Assembly (NCBI RefSeq): GCF_021295095.1
Contig: NZ_JAJLQX010000009.1
Location: 1-64,000, forward strand
DNA from: Phocaeicola oris
Lineage (GTDB): Bacteria > Bacteroidota > Bacteroidia > Bacteroidales > Bacteroidaceae
Length of the DNA: 64,000 nt
Direction of reading: 5' to 3'
This document shows, piece by piece, positions 50,521 to 59,186 of the stretch (position 1 is its first letter; every line of letters begins with the position of its first letter). Position numbers and translations under genes: made by a program. The notes under the pieces were generated by a model. It was given only the letters and a program-made list of their open reading frames with translations. It was not told where the DNA came from and made no database searches.

Positions 50521-52020
50521 ATGAATTACGATACTTCGTCACAATTTGAAAATAAAGAATTTAAAGAAATCTTAAACACTTATGAAGAAAGTGTAAGAAA
50601 CAAATCATCAGTCTATTTAGATGCTGATAAATTTATCGACATTGCACAGTATTATATAGAGAATAACAGAGATGAAGAAGCCCAACAAGCGTATGATATG
50701 GGATTAAGTATTCATCCAAATGACACTGATATACTTGTCTATAAAACTTATAACACCATCCAAAACGGCGATTTAGAGAAAGCATATCAAATATACGATC
50801 TTATTGAAGATAAGGATAATCGGGATGTGAAAAACCTGAAAGCTTTACTCTTGATAGTAGAAAATCGATTGGAAGAAGGAGATCGAATCTTTGAGGAAAT
50901 AGCAAAAGAAGATAATTACTCTGTTGATACATTAACCGAAATTCTGGCTAACTATATAGACTTTGGGATAGAAGACTTAGCCTCCAAATGGTTGAGCTTT
51001 ATCCGTGAAAAAGGTTACGACTATACTAAAAACGAACGTTTGACAGAAGTACTAAGTAATTACTATTTAACATTCGATGATTATGATCAAGCCATTCCCT
51101 TATTAAAAAAGCTGATAGATAAACATCCATATACCATTAATTACTGGATAGAATTAGCCAATTGCTATGTCAAAGAAAGCAGATTCGCCGAAGCCGATGA
51201 AGCCTTAGATTACGCTCTGGCCATCAATGATAAAGAACCTTCTGTTTTAGAACTAAAAGGTGGATGTAGCTTTGAGAAAAATGATTATCAGAAAGCAGAA
51301 GAATACTATCTCCGATTAGAGAAAATAGACTCCAATAAACCAAAAGTATGGTATTACCTTGCCAAGGTCTATTCAAATATGGGGCGAAAAGACAAAACGA
51401 TAGAATACAGCTTCAAGATTGTCGATAGCCGAGATGCCAGTGATTACATCCGTTCGCTGGCATATCATGATTTGGCTAACCTTTTTGGATATGCCCACCG
51501 CTTTAAAAAAGGTTTGGATTTCATTGAAAAAGCTATAAAACTGAACAAAGACAATCCGGCTTTTTATGTTACAAAAGGTTGCCTGCAAATTCTTAGAAAA
51601 GAAAAAGAGCAAGGTAGGGAATCGTTTATAAAAGCTATACACACCATTCATAAAGGCAATAAAGAAGAAGAATTCTCTATATGGATGATGATAGCTACTT
51701 CATTCTTTGACACTGGTATGTACAAGGATGCCATAAAGATTTTTGAAAAAATAGAAAAGAAATATGCTGATAAGAATCAGCATTGTTACCTATTCCTTGC
51801 ATATTGCAACTACCGGATAAAAAATTTTTTGAATTGTACGCATTATCTCGCTCTACTAAAAAATGCAGAGCCTCAACTTTATGATCAACTGGGAACGGAC
51901 AATGATCCTATTGGTGATCCTAACTTTTCGGAATCTGTTTCAAGTATTAAGCGGGATGTGGCATTAGGTAAAATTGATTTATCAACATTTGAAGATATGA
52001 ATAATTTATGGAATCTGTAG
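50521..52020 (+). CDS. Tetratricopeptide-repeat protein
   Basis: This 499-aa helical protein consists almost entirely of TPR-like 34-residue repeats (for example EEAQQAYDMGLSIHPNDTDI, PKVWYYLAKVYSNMGRKDKT, FKKGLDFIEKAIKLNKDNPA). No signal peptide or catalytic motif is visible; it is probably a cytosolic scaffold. The C-terminus is acidic (GTDNDPIGDPNFSESV). It overlaps the dedA start by 13 bp and follows glnS closely, so the three genes are probably one transcript. Specific partner unknown. Confidence 0.85.
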   Translation: MNYDTSSQFENKEFKEILNTYEESVRNKSSVYLDADKFIDIAQYYIENNRDEEAQQAYDMGLSIHPNDTDILVYKTYNTIQNGDLEKAYQIYDLIEDKDNRDVKNLKALLLIVENRLEEGDRIFEEIAKEDNYSVDTLTEILANYIDFGIEDLASKWLSFIREKGYDYTKNERLTEVLSNYYLTFDDYDQAIPLLKKLIDKHPYTINYWIELANCYVKESRFAEADEALDYALAINDKEPSVLELKGGCSFEKNDYQKAEEYYLRLEKIDSNKPKVWYYLAKVYSNMGRKDKTIEYSFKIVDSRDASDYIRSLAYHDLANLFGYAHRFKKGLDFIEKAIKLNKDNPAFYVTKGCLQILRKEKEQGRESFIKAIHTIHKGNKEEEFSIWMMIATSFFDTGMYKDAIKIFEKIEKKYADKNQHCYLFLAYCNYRIKNFLNCTHYLALLKNAEPQLYDQLGTDNDPIGDPNFSESVSSIKRDVALGKIDLSTFEDMNNLWNL

Positions 52021-52631
52021 CTTTTATACAATGGTGTATGGAGCATCTCAATTATTGGACCATCACATTACTAATGGCAATTGAGAGTTCGTTCATCCCT
52101 TTTCCTTCCGAGGTTGTTATACCTCCTGCTGCCTATAAAGCAGCTACCGGCGGAGAATTAAATACTTTTCTAATCATAATATCGGGTACTTTGGGAGCTG
52201 CTATTGGTGCATTAATCAACTATTCCCTTGCATATTTCTTAGGACGTCCTATCATTTACAAATTTGCGAATAGTCGATTAGGCCATATATGCTTAATTGA
52301 CGAACAAAAAGTTCAGAAAGCAGAAAACTATTTCGATGAACATGGCGCTTTATCCACTTTCGTTGGCAGATTAATCCCGGCTATTCGACAACTTATTTCC
52401 ATTCCGGCAGGCTTAGCAAAGATGAAACTTTCAAAGTTTTTGCTCTATACTATTCTCGGTGCCGGTATTTGGAATTCTATTCTTGCCGGAATCGGTTATT
52501 ACTTAGAATCTGTTGTCCCCGAAAACCAATTGTTGGAAACAGTTACAAAATACAGCCATCAAATAGGATATTGCTTCATCGCAATAGGAATAGGAATTGT
52601 ATTATACCTTATATATAAAGGAAGAAAATAG
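52008..52631 (+). CDS. DedA-family membrane protein
   Basis: This 207-aa inner-membrane protein of the DedA/SNARE-associated family has ESSFIPFPSEVVIPPAAY and FVGRLIPAIRQLISIPAGLAKM, the signature with F-x-G-R and P-x-x-R. Members are required for envelope integrity, and some recycle undecaprenyl phosphate or phosphatidylethanolamine across the membrane. It is the last gene of the glnS operon, followed by a bidirectional terminator. Confidence 0.92.
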   Translation: MESVAFIQWCMEHLNYWTITLLMAIESSFIPFPSEVVIPPAAYKAATGGELNTFLIIISGTLGAAIGALINYSLAYFLGRPIIYKFANSRLGHICLIDEQKVQKAENYFDEHGALSTFVGRLIPAIRQLISIPAGLAKMKLSKFLLYTILGAGIWNSILAGIGYYLESVVPENQLLETVTKYSHQIGYCFIAIGIGIVLYLIYKGRK

Positions 52632-52635
52632 AAAA

Positions 52636-52670
52636 GAGGCTGCCAAAATTTAGCAGCCTCCTATTTTTAT
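52636..52670. terminator. Bidirectional terminator between dedA and the guanylyltransferase gene
   Basis: GAGGCTGC (52636-52643) pairs with GCAGCCTC (52653-52660); both strands continue into T-rich runs (TATTTTTAT on plus, TTTTCTATTTTC on minus). Confidence 0.9.
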
Positions 52671-53731
52671 TCAGTAGAAAAATCTTTTATACGTTGCTCC
52701 TCTGTCAATCGGCAAATAAGTAACTCTCCATTTTTCTCGGCAATAATGTACCCTTCTAATCCTTGAACAACTACCTTTTTCTCCTCGGTCGCATGAATAA
52801 CACAGTTTCGTGTTTCATATAATTTGATGTTCGGTCCTATAGAAGTATTGTTATGCGCGTCTCTCGAAGTATTTTCGTGCAAAGATCCCCATGTACCTAA
52901 ATCACTCCAACCAAAATCGGCAGGATAAACAAATATTTCATCCGCCTTTTCCATCACAGCATAATCGATGGATATATTCTCGCACATTGGAAACATTTCA
53001 TTTATTTTTTTTTGTTCCTCTGATGTAAAATAATAAGGAGTCAAGGATTCAAATACTTTTGCTATGGCAGGCTCATACACTCGAATAGCATTTACAACCG
53101 TATGTACATTCCATATAAAGATGCCTGAATTCCAAAAATAATTATCTTTAGAGATATATCGCTGAGCTGTAGCTTCATCTGGTTTTTCTTTAAATGAATC
53201 CACTCTATACACTTCGCTATTAACCGGAGACGCATAAGTCAAATCAGCTTCTATATATCCGTAACCGGTTTCCGGACGAGTCGGCTTCATTCCTAACGTA
53301 ACGATAGCATCAGAATTTTCAGTAAAATCTAAAGCACCGGTTATTACACGCTGAAATTCAATTGTATTTAATACAATATGATCACTTGGAGAAACAACAA
53401 TATTTGCTTCCGGATTGACTTTCTTTATTTTCCAACTGGCATACGCGATACATGGAGCTGTATTTCTACGACATGGCTCACAGAGTATATGGTTTTCTTC
53501 CATCCAAGGTAACTGACTTTTCACAGTCTCTTTGTATTTTGCAGAAGTAACGATCCAAATGTTTTCATGTGGACAAATTTTATCAAAGCGATCAACAGTC
53601 ATTTGCAACAGTGTCCTTCCACAGCCCAATATATCAATAAACTGCTTTGGAAAATCCGGAGTACTCATAGGCCAGAATCGGCTACCAATACCTCCTGCCA
53701 TGATAACTAAGTGATTGTTAGATAAACTCAT
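52667..53731 (-). CDS. Mannose-1-phosphate guanylyltransferase
   Basis: This 354-aa nucleotidyltransferase makes GDP-mannose from GTP and mannose-1-phosphate. It has the pyrophosphorylase signature GGIGSRFWPMSTPDFPKQF, VSPSDHI, TRPETGYGYIE and FKEKPDEATA, plus a short C-terminal half-helix for effector binding. It lacks the phosphomannose isomerase domain of bifunctional ManC/AlgA. GDP-mannose feeds capsule or glycoprotein synthesis; a glycosyltransferase gene lies 237 bp upstream on the same strand. The -7 box is at 53755-53762. Confidence 0.93.
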   Translation of the reverse strand: MSLSNNHLVIMAGGIGSRFWPMSTPDFPKQFIDILGCGRTLLQMTVDRFDKICPHENIWIVTSAKYKETVKSQLPWMEENHILCEPCRRNTAPCIAYASWKIKKVNPEANIVVSPSDHIVLNTIEFQRVITGALDFTENSDAIVTLGMKPTRPETGYGYIEADLTYASPVNSEVYRVDSFKEKPDEATAQRYISKDNYFWNSGIFIWNVHTVVNAIRVYEPAIAKVFESLTPYYFTSEEQKKINEMFPMCENISIDYAVMEKADEIFVYPADFGWSDLGTWGSLHENTSRDAHNNTSIGPNIKLYETRNCVIHATEEKKVVVQGLEGYIIAEKNGELLICRLTEEQRIKDFSTE

Positions 53732-53754
53732 ATTCTATATAATTTGCAATGTTG

Positions 53755-53762
53755 CAAAGATA
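53755..53762 (-). promoter_or_regulatory. -7 box upstream of the guanylyltransferase gene
   Basis: TATCTTTG on the minus strand, 23 bp before the ATG. Confidence 0.5.
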
Positions 53763-53968
53763 CACAAAGTTCTTATATAAACTAAATAAAAACATACAAA
53801 CTAAAAAATTGCTGTATACCACAAAATTAATTGGAAACGAGAAATGCTCCCATAGAAAGCGGCATAACTTATATATCTAAAACTTTTACATGCTAACCAA
53901 TAATTTTATATTTTAATAATATCAAAACAATCATAACATACTACACTATGAAACTACATACATAGAAA

Positions 53969-54895
53969 TTACTTATTAAACCAAAGGCGAAGTAAAGTAG
54001 TTCCTTTAATATAACGCAGATATCTGGACTTAAAACATAACCAGGTAACACGAATTTTATTCGTAAACGAAATATTCTTAACCGATCGGAAAACCTTATT
54101 TAAAGTAATAGAAGCATACTTTCGGATATGAGGATAGAGATAAGGAAAACGACCGGCGTACGCAAACAGTTCATCAAGTACCGTGAAATAGCAACGAATA
54201 TTGTACATTAATCGCTTTTCCGGAATCATAAACTCTTTAACGATACGGTGCATTACCAAACTGCGCTTAATACATCCGACACGGTCGGACTGAATAAACA
54301 ACAACGCGGTAAACAATTCATCGTCATGAACAATACCCGGATAAAAACGGCAACCGGTTTCTTGAAGTGTCGTTCGTTTAATGAATAATAGCCATGGAAC
54401 AGGCCGATAGGTACCGCTGTCAAGCATATTGTCGAATAAAGATAACCCTTTGTATACTTCTATATCATTATATGGATCTGTACGATGATAATAGTTCAAC
54501 TGTTTGTCAGTCCCTTTTTCGGAAACAACATCCCCGTCAAAGAAAGCAAAATTCAATTGTTGCTTCTTTGTAAAGCGATAAGCATTCTCCAACGCTTCGG
54601 GTTTCAATTCATCGGTACAATTCATAAAATAAACAAACTCTCCTGTAGCATGTTCCATTCCTAAATTCCGCGCGTCAGGTCGTCCTTTATGTGTTTGACT
54701 ATACAACTGGATCCGTTCGTCTTCCGATACCAATCGCTCTAAATTTGTAAGACTTTCATCCGAAGAACCATCATTGATAAGAATAATTTCTATTTCCTTT
54801 AACGATTGACCGGTAACTGATCTTACTGCAGCCTCAACATACGGAGCTGCATTATAAACGGTTATAATTATAGATACTTTCGGATAATCTGTCAT
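53969..54895 (-). CDS. Family 2 glycosyltransferase
   Basis: This is a GT-A fold enzyme of 308 aa with the GT2 start VSIIITVYNAAPYVEAAVRSV, ILINDGSSDES, the RPDARNLGMEHA substrate-binding segment and an acidic FFDGDVV. The C-terminal region (about 200-308) is basic and helical with no clear membrane span. It adds a sugar to a surface glycan; donor and acceptor are not deducible. It stands alone with its own -7 box rather than inside a polysaccharide cluster. Confidence 0.88.
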   Translation of the reverse strand: MTDYPKVSIIITVYNAAPYVEAAVRSVTGQSLKEIEIILINDGSSDESLTNLERLVSEDERIQLYSQTHKGRPDARNLGMEHATGEFVYFMNCTDELKPEALENAYRFTKKQQLNFAFFDGDVVSEKGTDKQLNYYHRTDPYNDIEVYKGLSLFDNMLDSGTYRPVPWLLFIKRTTLQETGCRFYPGIVHDDELFTALLFIQSDRVGCIKRSLVMHRIVKEFMIPEKRLMYNIRCYFTVLDELFAYAGRFPYLYPHIRKYASITLNKVFRSVKNISFTNKIRVTWLCFKSRYLRYIKGTTLLRLWFNK

Positions 54896-54926
54896 ATTCT
54901 ATTCCTTTGTCGACAACGTAATTGCC

Positions 54927-54934
54927 CAAAGATA
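54927..54934 (-). promoter_or_regulatory. -7 box upstream of glycosyltransferase
   Basis: TATCTTTG on the minus strand, 31 bp before the ATG. Confidence 0.45.
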
Positions 54935-55048
54935 GAAAAAAGGAATGAATTTATCGTCCAAACGACTGATTTTATTTCTATACTTCATTATTAATAATGA
55001 TCAAAACAGAATTCTATCGCCTATAAATATGATTTCAAAAAATAATCC

Positions 55049-55056
55049 TACATTTG
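55049..55056 (+). promoter_or_regulatory. -7 box upstream of Dcu transporter
   Basis: TACATTTG, 26 bp before the ATG. Confidence 0.5.
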
Positions 55057-55082
55057 TAAGTTAAGAAAATATCATAACTATT

Positions 55083-56381
55083 ATGATGGTTATACAACTT
55101 CTGATTGTACTACTGGCATTATATGTAGGCTCCCGATATGGTAGCTTAGCACTTGGAGCTATTTCCGGAATCGGACTTGCCATTCTTGTTTTTTGCTTCG
55201 GACTTAAGCCGGGAGTTCCTCCTACCGATGTAATTTACATTATCATTGCTGCAGTAACATGCGCAGGAGTGATGCAGGCATCAGGTGGCATGAACTGGCT
55301 TATTCAAATAGCCGAGCGGCTGCTTCGCAAACATCCCGAAAGAATTACATTTTACGCTCCCCTTTGTACATTCTTCCTGACAGTTTTAGTAGGAACGGGG
55401 CATGTAGTATATACACTGATGCCTATTATATGTGATATAGCACTCAAGAAAGGCATTCGTCCAGAGCGCCCTTGTGCAATTGCTTCCGTTGCATCGCAAG
55501 TTGGCATTACCAGTTCACCTATTGCTGCTGCAGTTGTTGCTTTCACTACCATCTCAGCACAAAACGGATTCAACATTTCTATACCACAAGTATTGTTAGT
55601 TACTATTCCTGCCAGTATTATTGGAATACTTTGCGCATCTGCTTGTTCGTATAAAAGAGGTAAAGATTTGGATAAGGATCCGGATTTTCAAAAACGCTGT
55701 GCTAATCCCGAGACCTATAAATATATGTACGACAACACAGCGACAGTTCTTGACAAAAAGATTTCCGCGGACTCCAAACATGCCGTATATATTTTCTTCA
55801 CAGCCATAGCACTTATTGTAATGTTCGCATTCTCGCATATAGATATAAAGATGAACATCGTTATACAAATCATAATGCTTGCCACTGCCGCGTTAATGAT
55901 TATTTTCTGCAAGGCCGACCCCAAAAAAGCAGTTGCCGGTTCTGTTTGGCAAAGCGGAATGGTTGCTGTGGTGGCTATATACGGAATTGCGTGGATGGCC
56001 GATACTTACTTTTCAAATTATCTTACTGAAATGCAAACTTCGCTTGGAGATATTGTCGCGAAATATAAATGGTCTATTGCTTTTGTTTTCTTTCTGGTCT
56101 CCATCTTAATAAATTCACAAGGTGCCGTAGTGGTTTCCATGCTTCCTCTTGCCTATTCGTTAGGTATACCTGGACCGGTACTACTGGGAGTGCTCCCAAG
56201 TGTATACGGATATTTCTTTATTCCAAACTACCCTTCGGACATCGCAACAGTGAACTTCGACCGCTCCGGAACAACAAAAATAGGGAAATATTTACTAAAC
56301 CACAGTTTTATGATGCCCGGATTGATAAGCGTAGGCGTCACAACTGTGGTCTGTTACATTCTTTCAATGATAATCTACTAA
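55083..56381 (+). CDS. Anaerobic C4-dicarboxylate transporter (DcuA/DcuB family)
   Basis: This 432-aa inner-membrane carrier has about ten to twelve hydrophobic segments, with family motifs GSRYGSLALGAISGIGLAIL, LCTFFLTVLVGTGHVVYTLMP, SVASQVGITSSPIAAAVVAF and FIPNYPSDIATVNFDRSGTT. Dcu proteins exchange fumarate, malate or aspartate for succinate during fumarate respiration, the main anaerobic pathway in Bacteroidales. It stops 4 bp from the SQR-like gene on the opposite strand. Confidence 0.93.
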   Translation: MMVIQLLIVLLALYVGSRYGSLALGAISGIGLAILVFCFGLKPGVPPTDVIYIIIAAVTCAGVMQASGGMNWLIQIAERLLRKHPERITFYAPLCTFFLTVLVGTGHVVYTLMPIICDIALKKGIRPERPCAIASVASQVGITSSPIAAAVVAFTTISAQNGFNISIPQVLLVTIPASIIGILCASACSYKRGKDLDKDPDFQKRCANPETYKYMYDNTATVLDKKISADSKHAVYIFFTAIALIVMFAFSHIDIKMNIVIQIIMLATAALMIIFCKADPKKAVAGSVWQSGMVAVVAIYGIAWMADTYFSNYLTEMQTSLGDIVAKYKWSIAFVFFLVSILINSQGAVVVSMLPLAYSLGIPGPVLLGVLPSVYGYFFIPNYPSDIATVNFDRSGTTKIGKYLLNHSFMMPGLISVGVTTVVCYILSMIIY

Positions 56382-56385
56382 CCAA

Positions 56386-57756
56386 TTAAGCTATTCCGTT
56401 CAGCATACCATAGAAGAACATTGGCTTGAGAAGATAAACCTTCAGGATCCATGCAGCCCATTGCTCATGCGACATATCAAGTAATGAGAACGGGAAAGAA
56501 ATTTCCTCTTTTTTCTCATAGTTAAATTCACAAAGTAGTACGTGCCCATAATCGGTAACGATAGGACAAGCAGCATATCCGTCATAAATTTCTTTCGGCT
56601 CCTTTCCTTCCATCAAGGAAATCAGATTCTTCGCGGCAATAGGAACCTGCTTCCGAACAGCAGCAGAAGTCTTACTTGTAGGTATTCCGGCTACATCGCC
56701 CAAAGAAACGATATTGGGATAAGTCTTATGAACCAGCGTACCTTTATCAACCATCACCCAAGCACCAGAAGCCAGCTTACCTTCAGTCCAGCCCAAGCCT
56801 GCCTCGCGGACAAAATCGGGAGCCGACATAGGAGGAACGAAATGGAGAAAGTCGTAATCCTCTACAAACGGAGTAATAACAGTTTCATCACCCACCTGTT
56901 CATGACGCTCCATATACACTTTCTTCGCCTGAGTATCAACACCTTTTACCCAGACATTATAATTAATAGGAATATTCCGCTCGTTATAAATTTCGAGTAA
57001 GCGAGGTGTATAATAAGGTATATCATATAACTCCTTTGAATGAGTATAGTAGCTCAACTGCACATTTTGACGAGTACCATGTTTGCGAGTATAATGTTCG
57101 GTGAGTAAACAAATCTTCTTCGGGGCACCTCCGCATTTATGTTTGGTATATGTATCCGTATAAACTCCTTTTCCACCGGTTTCCGAAAATTTCCGCAACG
57201 CTTTCCAAGTTTTCTGAGCACCCTCAAAATCATAGATACAATTAGCATTGCCTTCACCCAATGTCTTTTGGGTAATTCCCTCAACACCTTCCCAATTAAT
57301 TTGGATTCCCGGGCAAAGTACCATAAAATCATAAGAGATGACACCGCTTAATTTTGTAGTTACCTTATTATGATCGGGATCAATGGCAACCACCGAATCT
57401 TTTATCCATTTTATATCGCTGGGCATACAGTCTTCCTGCTTTTTCCAAACATCATCCGGCTGATAAACACCCGAGGCAATCAACGTAAATCCCGGCTGAT
57501 AATATTGACGGTCAGCCGGATCAATCAACGTAATATCCGGATTGTTTAACCAACGTTTCAGACGGGCTGCCATACTAATTCCGGCTGCGCCACCACCAAC
57601 AATGACAATTTTCCCTTTTGCGTTACTTGCCGCGTAAGTTGAAGAAACACCCGCCGTAGTTAGAATTCCGGCAGCAGAAAGTATCTTAAGGAACTGACGA
57701 CGGTCAATATCCTTTGAATTTATTAAGCGGAGAATCTCCGCGATATCATTTCTCAT
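56386..57756 (-). CDS. Tat-exported sulfide:quinone oxidoreductase-like flavoprotein
   Basis: This 456-aa FAD-dependent disulfide-type oxidoreductase has a twin-arginine signal (DRRQFLKILSAAG, residues 18-30, cleavage near SSTYAAS). FAD motifs are IVIVGGGAAGIS (50-61) and GDVAGIPTSKT (353-363). Two cysteines fit the SQR pair: C208 in KCGGAPKKI and C397 in AACPIVTDYGHVLLCEF, as in type II (mitochondrial-like) SQR. It would oxidise sulfide or persulfide outside the inner membrane and reduce quinone. Other substrates are possible. Confidence 0.82.
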   Translation of the reverse strand: MRNDIAEILRLINSKDIDRRQFLKILSAAGILTTAGVSSTYAASNAKGKIVIVGGGAAGISMAARLKRWLNNPDITLIDPADRQYYQPGFTLIASGVYQPDDVWKKQEDCMPSDIKWIKDSVVAIDPDHNKVTTKLSGVISYDFMVLCPGIQINWEGVEGITQKTLGEGNANCIYDFEGAQKTWKALRKFSETGGKGVYTDTYTKHKCGGAPKKICLLTEHYTRKHGTRQNVQLSYYTHSKELYDIPYYTPRLLEIYNERNIPINYNVWVKGVDTQAKKVYMERHEQVGDETVITPFVEDYDFLHFVPPMSAPDFVREAGLGWTEGKLASGAWVMVDKGTLVHKTYPNIVSLGDVAGIPTSKTSAAVRKQVPIAAKNLISLMEGKEPKEIYDGYAACPIVTDYGHVLLCEFNYEKKEEISFPFSLLDMSHEQWAAWILKVYLLKPMFFYGMLNGIA

Positions 57757-57983
57757 GAGTTATTATAACTATAGTAATTTATTTTGTTTGACAGCTACAT
57801 ATTCAATCGTTTACATAAGAACTCTTTTATTATGAACCTACATAAAACATTATATGAGCATCTTTTTTATAGTTCGCAAAAATAATCAATACTTTTGAAT
57901 CCTAAAAATAATATTAAATTATAGATTGTTCAATAAGAAAATTACCTAACTTTAGCCAAATAATCAAATTGTTATACCTCTAT

Positions 57984-58769
57984 ATGAAAAGAAACATTTT
58001 AATCAGTCTTTTGATCTGCCTGTTTTTGGGAATGAACGTCTTTGCCCAAAGCATAAATCCGAACAACGATAGTTTAAAAGGCAAAAAAGTTTTGTATATA
58101 TACGGCGGTTGGGAGGGGCATGAACCTGTTCAATGTAAAAATCTGCTTATCCCTTGGCTAAAATCGGAAGGTGCTGAAGTGATCCTATCGGATAGCTTGG
58201 GAATTTATACCAATGAACAGATAATGAATAGTATAGACTTGATTATCCAATCATGGACTATGGGGAGTCTTCGTGCTGAGGAAGAAGCCGGACTGACCAA
58301 AGCCGTTAAAAACGGAGTCGGACTTGCAGGATGGCATGGCGGATTATGCGATTCATTCCGTGGAAGCACCGAATATCAGTTTATGACCGGCGGACAATGG
58401 GTTCAACATCCGGGCGGCGTAATCGATTACGATGTAAATATACGCGACCATCAAGATACCGTTACCAAAGGGCTTAAAGACTTTCATATACATTCGGAAC
58501 AATATTATGTATTGGTTGATCCAAATGTAAAAGTATTAGCTACAACCACATGCCGTGGAGATAAAATCAGTTGGATAGAGGGTTGCGTGATGCCTGTCGT
58601 TTGGAAAAAGAGCTATGGAAAAGGACGTATATTTTATTCTTCTTTGGCTCACGTAGCAAAAGATTTTGAAACACCGGAAGTTCTTGAAATCATGAAACGC
58701 GGTATCCGATGGGCAGCACAAAGCAAATATGAGAAAACCGAATCGTTAATTCACCCGATGTATAAGTAA
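57984..58769 (+). CDS. ThuA-like secreted protein
   Basis: This 261-aa protein has a signal peptide (MKRNILISLLICLFLGMNVFAQS) and a ThuA/glutamine-amidotransferase-like fold: KVLYIYGGWEGHEPVQCKN, GVGLAGWHGGLCDSF, FHIHSEQYYVLVDP and MPVVWKKSYGKGRIFYSSLAH. ThuA-like domains act in sugar catabolism (trehalose utilisation in rhizobia), and secreted forms are common with Bacteroidetes carbohydrate enzymes. Start ATG 57984; a TTG at 57969 would add five residues. It lies upstream of the rhamnose operon, but a repeat array and separate promoter lie between them. Confidence 0.85.
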   Translation: MKRNILISLLICLFLGMNVFAQSINPNNDSLKGKKVLYIYGGWEGHEPVQCKNLLIPWLKSEGAEVILSDSLGIYTNEQIMNSIDLIIQSWTMGSLRAEEEAGLTKAVKNGVGLAGWHGGLCDSFRGSTEYQFMTGGQWVQHPGGVIDYDVNIRDHQDTVTKGLKDFHIHSEQYYVLVDPNVKVLATTTCRGDKISWIEGCVMPVVWKKSYGKGRIFYSSLAHVAKDFETPEVLEIMKRGIRWAAQSKYEKTESLIHPMYK

Positions 58770-59149
58770 TTACTAAGACAATTAATAAAATAATAAGACT
58801 TATTATTTGCTTTACAAAGAAAACAAAGTTTACCACCATTCGTGAGAGACACTTTCCACCACTCGTGAGAGATGTTTGCCACCTATGGTGGTAAAGGTTT
58901 GTCACCACTTGTGACAAGCTTAGTTTATCAATTAAAATTCATACTTGACGGATATCTCTATCGTAAATGTTTCGAATAAATGTGCCGGATGTCAGATATC
59001 ATTTCATGAATCTTCTCTCTTTAACACGAGACTTCCTGTTCAAGTGTTCTAAAGTAATAGAATGAAAAAATGTTTTAGAAAATGATATTATCTTCTTTCA
59101 ATTACACAAAAATTAATTCATTTTAATCTTCCCAAAAAGAATAAAACAT
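58770..59149. other. Intergenic region between thuA-like gene and rhaB
   Basis: It contains a 22-24-bp-period array (58829-58919) and AT-rich DNA leading to the rhaB -7 box. I see no AraC-type operator that I can name. Confidence 0.5.
58829..58919. repeat. 22-24-bp-period array, CCACC/GTG family, four units
   Basis: Units start at 58829 (24 bp), 58853 (22), 58875 (23) and 58898 (22). Each begins TTT and contains a dyad: CCACCANTCGTG, CCACCTATGGTGG or TCACCACTTGTGA. Unit 3 is a full 13-bp palindrome. Confidence 0.85.
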
Positions 59150-59157
59150 TAAATTTG
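59150..59157 (+). promoter_or_regulatory. -7 box of the rhamnose operon
   Basis: TAAATTTG, 29 bp before the rhaB ATG; the -33 element is not clear, as expected for an activator-dependent promoter. Confidence 0.5.
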
Positions 59158-59186
59158 TACGGATAAACTGAAATAACATTGAAATC

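Noticed and set aside
57748-57770. TCATGAGTTATT at the start of the SQR-like gene as another ATGAGTT unit
   Set aside because: The match is only the start codon context (ATGAG on the other strand) and lacks the flanks and a 22-bp neighbour.
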